Shown here piece after piece: positions 57,501 to 64,000 of a DNA stretch of 64,000 bases (position 1 is the stretch's first letter; every line of letters begins with the position of its first letter). The notes under the pieces are model-generated. The model did not search any database, was not told where the DNA came from, and was given only the letters and a program-made list of their open reading frames with translations. The stretch lies in the NCBI GenBank assembly GCA_019279435.1, contig JAAALK010000085.1, forward strand, positions 496,001 to 560,000, in the 5' to 3' direction. This DNA comes from Zizania palustris (Eukaryota; Streptophyta; Magnoliopsida; Poales; Poaceae). The translations under genes were made by a program, and so were the position numbers.

Positions 57501-59243
57501 GAATGAATATTGATTAGATCTTCCATGATGTAAAGTGTCTTTGTCATACTGCCAAGGTCTACCTAACAATACAGAGCATGCATGCATAGGTACGATATCA
57601 CAATCAACAATATCACAGTAAGACCCAATAGCAAAGTTCAGCCTTACCATTCGGGTCACCTTTACCTTACCACTGTCGTTGAACCATTGAATGTAGTATG
57701 GTTGTGGGTGAGGTTTTGAATCCAAGGCAAGTTTCTCCACCATCTCAGAACTTACCAGATTTCGGCAGCTTCCTCCATCAATAATGGTGCGACAGGCACG
57801 ATCCTTCACAATACACTTGGTTTGAAATAAATTATGTCGTTGGTTCTGTTCTGCCTTGCCCACCTGTGCGCTTAACACGCGCTGCACAATGAGGCTTTCA
57901 TAATGAGCTGCATCTTCAGCACCAATGTGCTCCTCATCTTCGCTCCCTACATCATTAGCAGCAAGCATAGCATATGTATTTTCATCTAAATCACTAGCTG
58001 AAGAATACCCACCATCCTCCTTTATGATAAGCACGCGTTTGCTTGGGCACTCGTTCTGCACATGCCCATACCCCTTGCATCGATGGCATTGAATGTCCCT
58101 TGTGCGTCCTGTTGATGCGACCGATGAAGTACTCTTCATAGGAGCTTGTGGAGTTGAAGAAGATGAAGCAGGACGTTGCTTGGCATTGGTTGTTCCTGGT
58201 GAAGGTGTTCTATTTGTTGGGGCTGAGGTACGTGGTGTCCAAGACGTTGTACGCCCTGTAGAATAATTAGGCCTCGCACCTGCACGTCGTCCCTGCACTT
58301 CTCGCTCAGCTTTACAAGCATAGTGAAATAATCGAGTAATAGTATCATATTCCTTATAACTAAGGATGTCATAAATCTCTCGGTTCAAACCCCCTAAGAA
58401 CCTAGCCATCTTAGCTTCCTCACCTTCTTCCAAGCCACAACGTAGCATTCCTATCTGCAGTTCTTGATAATACTCCTCAACACTTTTATTTTCCTGTCTC
58501 AATTGCTGCAACTTATTTAACAAATCACGTGCATAATATGATGGAACAAATCTGGCACGCATGATTCTTTTCAAGTCAGCCCAAGTAGGTGGTAAAACAT
58601 TTCCATGTGTACGACAATATTCACTCCACCAAACAGAAGCAAAGTTTGTAAATTCACTAGAAGCAGCCCTAACCCTCTTATTTTCAGGAATATCATGGCA
58701 TGCAAATTTCTGATCTACCAATAATTCCCATGAAAGATATGCATCAGGGTCATACTTACCATCAAAAGAGGGCATAGTGAATTTAATCTTACCAAGAGAG
58801 TCATCATGATCACGGGCCATTCGTCGTTGACGTACAGGAGGTACGCCATGGCGATTATGCTGATGGACTGTGGGGTCATCCTCAGAATCAGCAGCATAAT
58901 CTTCAAAGTTCTCGCCTTCATCGCTGCCACCATTTCTTTGCATAGCTACAAATATAGGTGGTCGTTGTGCTGCTGGTGCTGGACGCTGAACCATCTCATC
59001 AAGGCGTCGAGCAATATCTGCAAGAGTTGTATTCATGTTACCTATAGATGTTTCTAATGCAGCGAGCTTGGTGTTGGTGTGGATCTGTGTGTCTTCTACA
59101 TGACGGAGGCCTTCATTGGTCATACGCACATCCTCCTCAAGTCCCTCGGTGCGTACTCTAACTTTATTCTCAAAATGCTGTATAATTTGCTTTGTCCGAG
59201 GTGTTAGTATTCCATCCTCCGAGTGTTCTCCAGAACCTGTCAT
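54312..59243 (-). CDS. G3 gag-pol polyprotein
   Basis: A single frame of 1643 codons from ATG 59243 encodes particle protein, protease, RT, RNase H and integrase. Visible: coiled-coil-like N-terminus (about 20-90), retrotransposon gag domain (150-320), zinc knuckle C386-C389-H394-C399, protease motif IIDGGSCRNL with Asp 489 (Gly where Ser or Thr is usual), RT with YFDDIL at 880-885, RNase H with Asp 1029, Glu 1066, Asp 1091 and Asp 1134, integrase zinc ligands H1211, H1218, C1248, C1251 and catalytic Asp 1280, Asp 1341 and Glu 1377. After the GDLVWLHLRKERFP module (about 1495) there is no canonical chromodomain; instead a tail with GPITRARARQLNYQV reads into the 3' LTR, a layout reported for centromeric CRM elements. 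Lineage is inferred; the family of the domains is certain. Confidence 0.95.
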   Translation of the reverse strand: MTGSGEHSEDGILTPRTKQIIQHFENKVRVRTEGLEEDVRMTNEGLRHVEDTQIHTNTKLAALETSIGNMNTTLADIARRLDEMVQRPAPAAQRPPIFVAMQRNGGSDEGENFEDYAADSEDDPTVHQHNRHGVPPVRQRRMARDHDDSLGKIKFTMPSFDGKYDPDAYLSWELLVDQKFACHDIPENKRVRAASSEFTNFASVWWSEYCRTHGNVLPPTWADLKRIMRARFVPSYYARDLLNKLQQLRQENKSVEEYYQELQIGMLRCGLEEGEEAKMARFLGGLNREIYDILSYKEYDTITRLFHYACKAEREVQGRRAGARPNYSTGRTTSWTPRTSAPTNRTPSPGTTNAKQRPASSSSTPQAPMKSTSSVASTGRTRDIQCHRCKGYGHVQNECPSKRVLIIKEDGGYSSASDLDENTYAMLAANDVGSEDEEHIGAEDAAHYESLIVQRVLSAQVGKAEQNQRHNLFQTKCIVKDRACRTIIDGGSCRNLVSSEMVEKLALDSKPHPQPYYIQWFNDSGKVKVTRMVRLNFAIGSYCDIVDCDIVPMHACSVLLGRPWQYDKDTLHHGRSNQYSFIHGNKKIVLHPMSPDDILKDEIARANKVRNQGHPKSENQIVVKELEEHKKKESKVDHKNKNMIKMKGVCLLATKSDTENLDVATTTCYAYVCKQTLFSFEDIPPSLPPVVIDLLQEYCDVFPKETPPGLPPIRGIEHQIDLIPGAALPNRAPYRTNPEETKEIHRQVQELLDKGYVRESLSPCAVPVILVPKKDGSWRMCVDCRAINNITIRYRHPIPRLDDMLDELSGSTVFSKVDLRSGYHQIRMKLGDEWKTAFKTKFGLYEWLVMPFGLTNAPSTFMRLMNEILRTFIGRFVVVYFDDILIYSKSIAEHLAHLRAVFDALRTARLFGNLEKCTFCTDRVAFLGYVVTPQGIEVDQAKIEAIQSWPTPKTVTQVRSFLGLAGFYRRFVKDFSTIAAPLNELTKKGVQFQWGQPQEDAFNILKHRLTNAPLLQLPDFGKTFELECDASGIGIGGVLIQEGKPVAYFSEKLSGPCLSYSTYDKELYALVRSLETWQHYLWPKEFVIHSDHESLKHIRSQAKLNRRHAKWVEFIESFPYVIKHKRGKENIIADALSRRYTLLSQLDFKIFGLETIKEQYANDNDFKDVLLNCKEGRTWNKFVLTDGFIFRANKLCIPSCSVRLLLLQEAHGGGLMGHFGVKKTEDILADHFFWPKMRRDVERFVSRCTTCQKAKSRLHPHGLYMPLPVPSVPWEDISMDFVLGLPRTKKGRDSIFVVVDRFSKMAHFIPCHKSDDATHVADLFFREVVRLHGVPNTIVSDRDVKFLSHFWKTLWAKLGTKLLFSTTCHPQTDGQTEVVNRTLSTMLRSILKQNIKMWEECLPHIEFAYNRSMHSTTKFCPFEIVYGFTPRAPIDLLPIPPTEKLNFDATKRAEMILKLHETTKANIESMNAKYQLAGSKGRKHVTFEPGDLVWLHLRKERFPALRKSKLMPRADGPFKILERINDNAYKLELPADFGVSPTFNIADLRPYLGEENEHELRTTQMQEGEDDEGISDMVKPKTHILEPAPTEIQGPITRARARQLNYQVKSFLVLYTHTQLNGELLNSCDAIILLRNEGKEEES

Positions 59244-60288
59244 GATTACAAATAGAAAAGAGAGGTTGCAAAAAAAATATCCCTAAACTTTACTAGGATG
59301 GGGTTACAATCCACTTTCTCTCAACCTGTTCACACAAGCTCTTACTCGTTCTTACAAGGCTCAACAGGAGATGACAGCAACGTTAGATCAGAACAAGCCC
59401 TGGAGTCAGGTGTATTGATGCTTTTGTTGCTAACCCCGGTCAAGTTATAGCCGAATTTGTGGATCTTTAGGTGGGCATAAAAACACTCACAAAGGAATAC
59501 TAGAACTGCATTAGTATAAGCAAATTGAGTAATTGTTCAAGGTTGGTATTGTGCTGGTCCTAGGCTAGAACGTACTAGAGACGCGAGCCTAGACACAAAC
59601 GATACCACCAAAATGACAAAGGTAGAACTAACTTTTTTCCTCTTTTATCACCAGTTTTCTTTCACTTTTTTTTTGCTCTTTTTTTTTGCTCTCTTTTTTT
59701 TGTGCGGCTTTTTTTTAAGCACTTTCTGCCTTTTTTGTTTTTTTTGAAACAACAAATGTTGTTATACACAAAATCTTGCTGCAGGACTCCCGAGCTTTGT
59801 ACGATCTAAAACAGATAGGAAACTACTGAATCTGAAGATGACTCTAAAAGGAAAAACACAGATCTGGTTGTAAGCTTTCCAAAATATATCAAAACTCTCC
59901 AATCCGAGTAGGCAGGTGGAAGCTATGACAGTTTTAGTAACACCTGCACAGCCTGCCCGAGTGATTCTCGAATTCCAACAAACAAACCGACTCCAATTTG
60001 ATTTGAACTCAAAAACTAAAGGATAAAAAATACCCTAAACAATTGATAAACAGACTAAAACACGGTGGTAAAAAAAACGTGACAAGAACTCGAAACTCTA
60101 AACGAACTAAACACTAAGACCAGCAACTTCACAAGACGATGCAACCAAAAACTCAAAAAGCCGATACTAAGCAGAACTAGTAATAGGCTCAAAGAGGCTT
60201 GGTTCTTGGGTAAACTAATTTTTTTGTGGCTTTTTTTTTGGACTATAGGAAAAAAATAAAACTTGAAATCTCTCACCGATCAACTGTA
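59244..60288 (-). other. G3 5' leader
   Basis: Non-coding leader between primer-binding site and gag start, with A-rich runs on the element strand (plus-strand T runs near 59655-59750). Similar in style to the G2 leader. No gene. Confidence 0.8.
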
Positions 60289-60300
60289 GCTCTGATACCA
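60289..60300 (-). promoter_or_regulatory. G3 primer-binding site
   Basis: TGGTATCAGAGC on the minus strand, exact match to the initiator tRNA-Met complement, two bases from the LTR. Confidence 0.94.
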
Positions 60301-60302
60301 CT

Positions 60303-61202
60303 TGATGGGGACTCGGGTGGCCCGATCTTTCGATGAGAGGATAGGTCGATTGGTAGAAGGAGAAGACGTTCACGATCCGACTACAACCATCCAAGGATGT
60401 TGCGCCTTAGCAATCGCTACACCAACTCCAAGGCTGTTCGTGATCTTTACGGAGCACGATCAACCAAACCACGAGGGTTCTTGTTCCTGCAAGCAATCGA
60501 GAACTAGCAAGAACAAGATGAACAAGTGTGCACTCACACTAATTTCGCAGGGATACAAGGGGTGAGTTCTGGAACAGCAAAACGGCGATCTAACCGACCA
60601 CGGCTTCAACTGGCAAAGTAGCGTAGCTAAACTTTGTATTCAACCAAAACTGCTTCACAACTGAAGTCTCTAGGGTATTTATAGCCCTAGGAACGTTCCC
60701 AATGTTTGGAAACTTATTACATATGGAAACTACTAAATTATTACCTAAACAGATTATCTAGAAAAAGGAAACAGATTGACTAGAAGAAGGAAAGTAGTGA
60801 TTCTCCTTCCTTCGCTGGGATATCTCGGTTGAGTAAATATATTATCTGCCAAGGAGACTTTCTCAGCTTTCCAAAGAGTACTCAAACATTCCATTTGATG
60901 AAGGGATTCCAAAGTTATGATGCTTTTAATGCAGTCTATCTACATGTTGACGTGGCAGATTTTCCCAACACGAAGTAGCTCAGCTTTCTTCTTCTTTTCC
61001 TTCATTCCTAAGCAAAATAATAGCATCACACGAATTTAGTAGTTCTCCATTCAATTGTGTATGTGTATACAATACAAGAAACGATTTCACCTGATAGTTT
61101 AATTGTCGCGCACGGGCTCGAGTGATTGGACCTTGTATTTCTGTTGGAGCTGGTTCTAATATATGAGTCTTGGGTTTAACCATGTCGGAGATGCCCTCAT
61201 CA
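60303..61202 (-). mobile_element. G3 5' LTR
   Basis: 900 bp; no difference seen from 53635-54534. Drives transcription from the box at 60676-60684. It contains a second copy of the pol C-terminal codons (60980-61202), not translated as such. Confidence 0.94.
60676..60684 (-). promoter_or_regulatory. TATA box in G3 5' LTR
   Basis: Minus strand CTATAAATA; probable core promoter of the element. Confidence 0.6.
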
Positions 61203-61207
61203 GCAAC
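61203..61207. repeat. G3 target-site duplication, right
   Basis: GCAAC, matching 53630-53634. Confidence 0.93.
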
Positions 61208-61283
61208 CCTAGTGGCGGGCATATAATGGCCCCCACTACAGTGGAAAACTCCAACGCCACTACAGTAGCGATTTGTAGTAGTG
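61208..61283 (-). repeat. CACTA-1 terminal inverted repeat region
   Basis: Last 76 bp of CACTA-1 with CCTAGTGGCGGG and GTAGTAGTG at the very end (CACTACTAC on the element strand). Confidence 0.8.
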
Positions 61284-61388
61284 GGATGATCTTAGATGTT
61301 ATAAAAGAAGTCAAATAACCAATTCAGATATGTTGATACTTGAATATCCCTCAAGAATTGATTGCCTACTTATAGACTAGTTAGAACA
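61284..61388. other. spacer between the two CACTA elements
   Basis: 105 bp of AT-rich sequence with no recognisable feature; perhaps the only bases in the window not clearly part of an element. The three bases before CACTA-2 are ACA. Confidence 0.6.
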
Positions 61389-61429
61389 CACTACAAGAAA
61401 ACAGAACATTTTCGTCGACTAAAATATCT

Positions 61430-61618
61430 TCCGTCGGTTTTTGGAAAAGCCGACGGAAGTTAACTTAACTTCCGTCGGCTTTTCACAGTGGCCGACGGAA
61501 GTTAGCCGGCATTTTTCCACGACCGATTAGATCCCCTAACTTCCGTCGGCCAGCATTAAAGCCGACGGAAGTTAACTCACTTCCGTCGGCTTTAATGCTG
61601 GCCGACGGAAGTTAGGGG
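61430..61618. repeat. CACTA-2 subterminal repeats and perfect 40-bp inverted repeat
   Basis: Eight copies of CTTCCGTCGG or its complement CCGACGGAAG. The last four form a perfect inverted repeat: arms 61533-61572 and 61579-61618, spacer of 6 bases (TAACTC). These are the expected transposase-binding sites. Confidence 0.93.
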
Positions 61619-61639
61619 GTTTTTCCCCAACCGCACGCG

Positions 61640-61990
61640 TGTATAGGGAGACCTAACTCCTTGTACGCACCTCAGCCCGCGCCGCTGCCTCCTGCGCCTA
61701 GCCCTTCGCTGCCGCCGCCCACCCTCGCCGGCTCCCGTCTCCGGCCCACGCCGCCGTCGCCTGCCCTTGCCGCCTCCTGCCCGTGCTGCCGCCGCCCGCC
61801 CTCGCCGCCTCCCGCACGCACCGCCGCATGCCTCTGGCCCGCGTCGCCGCCCGGCCGCCCGGTGCTCACCTCCTGCCAGCACCGCCGGCTGCCGCCCCTG
61901 CCACCCGGCGCTCGCCTCCTGCCGGCCATCGCCGCCGTCCACCCCACCGCCATCTCGGACGACGCTGCCCGGCCCGCGCCACCCGTCCCG
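61640..61990 (+). other. CACTA-2 GC-rich leader, possible exon 1
   Basis: Very GC-rich, rich in CCGCC words, open on both strands (Pro/Ala-rich on the plus strand), as is common for untranslated grass exons. It ends at a good donor CCG|GTGAG at 61990/61991. I cannot tell coding from leader. Confidence 0.45.
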
Positions 61991-62325
61991 GTGAGACAAT
62001 GCTATTTTTTATATTGGCAAATTAATGTTTGTTTGTTTCAATGTGCATGTATGCTATTTTTTGTTTGCTATACAATTGAGAAGCCACAATGCTATTCCTG
62101 AACAATTGAGAATTTGTTCCGATCATAGTAATTTTAGAGTAATTTATATGTACATGCATGTTGTTTACATTAATATAGTGTGAAAAGCGTGTTGGCCATT
62201 CTAGTTTACATTAATCCACCTCTTTCATAGCTAGCTGGACACCAATTGTGTGGTTATATGCATTGTGCATTGTACATGGGATGTCTTTGGATTGTGTATT
62301 AATATGTTTCATATGCGATGTGCAG

Positions 62326-62408
62326 CCGGCCGCCGCCCGTCGCCGCCTACTGTCCTTCAGCGCCCGTCGACCTCTGCCACCCGCCGACCTCCGATCCATC
62401 GCTGTCAA
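62326..62408 (+). other. CACTA-2 possible exon 2
   Basis: A GC-rich island in AT-rich surroundings, with acceptor TGTGCAG before it and donor AA|GTAAAT after it. Same composition as the first GC-rich block, which suggests splicing to it. Between and after are AT-rich intron-like stretches (61991-62325, 62409-62750). Confidence 0.45.
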
Positions 62409-62864
62409 GTAAATTTTTCTTCTTTAAGAATTTTCTTCACTTTTGATTTATTAATTTTGTCGTAGTGGATTGCAATGATTTCTCTTGGTTTGCAACAATA
62501 ATTACCAAGAGTAAAGTAGCATTCACAAAGTAATTAATAAAAACAAAAGTCAATTAATTTTATGCTTTTACAAGTGTTTACTATTAGATGTGCTATTATA
62601 TATGATCTTAATTATATTCTTATGTTAATTTGTGGTTTGTTGAAGATTTCATTACGGTGATTAGTATATTATATATATATACTTTATTATATATATTTCT
62701 TTTCGTATGCAATTTTTTATTTGACAACAACGTAGATAGTGTAACGAAACCTATGCGTCACCCGTTTCGGACCAACATGTCTCACACGTGTCAAGCGTGT
62801 GAGATGTGTAGGTCCGGAATTGTCCCTTTTTGGACAGCCTTGGAGTGGGCGACAGAGCGTGGTC

Positions 62865-63004
62865 TTTATGATGAGTCATGAGTCCGAATGGAATTTCAGT
62901 AACATAACCTTGTTGTTCTCCATTGCACCACTATCAGGCGTGCAATTGGAGAACAGCAGGGTTATGCTGCTGAAATTTCGTTCGGACTCATGGCTCGTCA
63001 TAAA
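62865..63004 (+). repeat. 140-bp hairpin upstream of CACTA-2 transposase
   Basis: Arms 62865-62928 and 62940-63004 are reverse complements with about ten differences and one bulged base, around an 11-base loop. Nearly all differences would be G·U pairs in the plus-strand RNA. Confidence 0.88.
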
Positions 63005-63089
63005 TACCACGTTTTGTCGGTCACTCTTGGGTGGGTTTAGGACCTATCTTATGATGCATTCTCGATTGAATGAATGTTTTGCCTATAGA

Positions 63090-63900
63090 ATGGCTGAGGA
63101 CGACCGACGGTGGATGTATAGTGGTTGGATGAAAACTGGAGCTCATACGAGGGAGTGGGTAATCAACGCTTAGAAATTTGTTGATCGTGCATTCGCTTTG
63201 ACAACAAACACTGGCGCGAGGTGACCATGCATGAAGTGCATAAATTATCGTTGGCAAGACAAGAGGACGTTGTCATTGCATATTTGCAAATATGGTTTCA
63301 TGCCAGGTTATGAAGTTTGGACTTTTCACAGCGAGACGGGCCGTGAAAAAATGGTATTAGTAGTGGAAGAAGATGATGATAGCGTTGCTGACGATAGGAT
63401 GGATGAGATGCTTGATGCTATACGACCGGAGTTTGAATCAAACCCTGAGGATCCTCCAACACCGGAGGTTCAAAAGTCTTTCGACATCCTTCGAGCTTTA
63501 GAAGAGCCATTGCATGAGCACACCACCGTAAGCGTTCTCACTTTCGTGACCCGTCTTATGGCCATTCAGTCAAAGTTTGCATTTTCAAACAATTGTTATA
63601 AGGAGCTCTTGAATCTGATCAGCGATATCCTTCCTAAGAACCATAAGGTGCCGAAAGACATGTACCAGTCAAAGAAAATGCTTTCTGCTCTCGGTATGGA
63701 GTATGAGAAGATTGATGTGTGCCGAGATAATTGTATGCTGTTTTGGAAAGAACATAGTAATGAGGTGAAATGCTTAAAATGTGGTAAACCGAATTCGTAG
63801 AGGTCATAAATGAAGACGGAGAGAAGGTGACGACAGAGGTTGCTCATAAGCAACTTCGTTAAATGCCTCTTACAACTCGGGTGAAATGATTGTTTCTCTC
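63090..63900 (+). pseudogene. CACTA-2 TNP2-like transposase, N-terminal part
   Basis: ATG at 63090 begins MAEDDRRWMYSGWM, the start of the transposase-associated domain, which continues with PCMKCINYR and HICKYGFMPGYEVWTFH. Then an acidic linker, LNLISDILPKNHKVP, MLSALGMEYEKIDVCRDNC and MLFWKEHSNEVKCLKCGK, the start of the TNP2 domain. TAG at about 63172 and TGA at about 63220 interrupt the first domain in frame; 63231-63800 is open; near 63790 the frame shifts and a further stop (TAA) follows at about 63860. The catalytic region would lie beyond the window. Not functional as it stands. Confidence 0.87.
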
Positions 63901-64000
63901 AAAGAAAACCGCCAGACATATGCATAGATCCGACAAGAGCAGCTCCTAAGATGCATAGATCCGACATTAATTGGTCAGCCTATTGCATTTCAACTGGATG

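Larger units (their letters stand above)
53635..61202 (-). mobile_element. G3: intact Gypsy retrotransposon (CRM-like)
   Basis: A 7568-bp element with two 900-bp LTRs (TGATGAGGGCATC…GTCCCCATCA), a primer-binding site, a leader with A runs, one gag-pol frame, a polypurine tract and GCAAC on both sides. I see no difference between the LTRs, so the insertion is very recent. All elements needed for its own transposition are present. Confidence 0.95.
51928..61283 (-). mobile_element. CACTA-1: 3'-truncated CACTA transposon, host of G3
   Basis: Own sequence is 51928-53634 and 61208-61283. The right end GTAGTAGTG reads CACTACTACAAATCGCTAC on the element strand, a typical CACTA terminus. Inside it, subterminal GTAGTGGCGG-type repeats occur in both orientations. 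Transposase remains are on the minus strand. The other end is missing, cut at 51927 by a Sirevirus LTR. Confidence 0.83.
61389..64000 (+). mobile_element. CACTA-2: 5' part of a CACTA transposon
   Basis: Starts CACTACAAGAAAAC, a standard CACTA terminus, followed by eight CTTCCGTCGGC words in alternating orientation, a GC-rich leader, a hairpin and a TNP2-like transposase. It continues past the window end. Confidence 0.88.

Noticed and set aside
60302..60565. 87-codon frame in the G3 LTR, repeated at 53637-53897
   Set aside because: An LTR U5/R frame duplicated because both LTRs are identical; lies antisense to the element and has no known domain.
61661..62101. Pro/Ala-rich open frame at the start of CACTA-2
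   Set aside because: Compositional; open on both strands and crosses a good splice donor. Kept only as a possible untranslated exon.
62862..63004. Possible hammerhead ribozyme (TGATGAG and GTCCGAA words)
   Set aside because: The stem II pairing and the GAAA core are not in the needed positions; the hairpin is explained by two long complementary arms.
1..64000. CRISPR arrays, rRNA, tRNA genes or prokaryotic operons
   Set aside because: None seen; the tRNA-like words are retrotransposon primer-binding sites, and all coding sequence is of transposable-element type.

Overview
The window is a block of nested transposable elements from a plant nuclear genome, most likely a grass. The basis is grass-type Sirevirus (Ty1/Copia) and Ty3/Gypsy retrotransposons, CACTA transposons with TNP2-like transposases, and primer-binding sites matching plant initiator tRNA-Met. 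I found no host gene, rRNA, tRNA or CRISPR array. I cannot name the species from sequence alone. One run of exactly 100 N (50328-50427) is an assembly gap.

Names used here: G1, G2, G3 = three related Gypsy elements; T1, T2, T3 = three copies of one 3.3-kb Gypsy LTR family; SA to SE = five Sirevirus elements; K1 = an older Copia fragment; CACTA-1 and CACTA-2 = two DNA transposons.

Left nest (1-13446). K1 (plus, RT and RNase H) is cut at 11897 by SA (minus, 5' LTR and gag; the rest lies left of the window). SA gag is cut near 6441 by G1 (plus; end of protease to 3' LTR visible). G1 is cut at 2854 by T1. SA's LTR also carries about 2 kb of a second LTR-like sequence.

Middle nest (13447-51927). 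SB (minus remnant) is cut at 15343 by SC. The 3' LTR of SC is split by a roughly 30-kb composite, SD, spanning 16948-47168 and flanked on both sides by CCACC. SD holds three Sirevirus LTRs (16948, 38793, 45179), one nearly complete gag-PR-IN-RT-RH coding region on the minus strand, a solo LTR (T2, duplication GGTTT) in its left LTR, G2 (CTCAC) and SE (ATCTC) side by side in its gag, and T3 plus a Tat-like Gypsy RT fragment between its second and third LTRs. SC resumes at 47174, has gag but no pol, and runs into the N gap. A further partial Sirevirus LTR follows.

Right part (51928-64000). CACTA-1 (minus, decayed transposase) has its end interrupted by G3, an apparently intact Gypsy element: two 900-bp LTRs with no difference I could see, duplication GCAAC, and one uninterrupted 1643-codon gag-pol frame. 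CACTA-2 starts 105 bp beyond CACTA-1 and leaves the window. It contains a perfect 40-bp inverted repeat in its subterminal region, a second hairpin of about 140 bp just upstream of its transposase, and a mutated transposase.

G3 could encode every protein needed for its own transposition. The other elements lack genes or carry stops, so they could move only with proteins supplied from elsewhere. Boundaries were read by eye from terminal motifs, target-site duplications and comparison between copies in the window.
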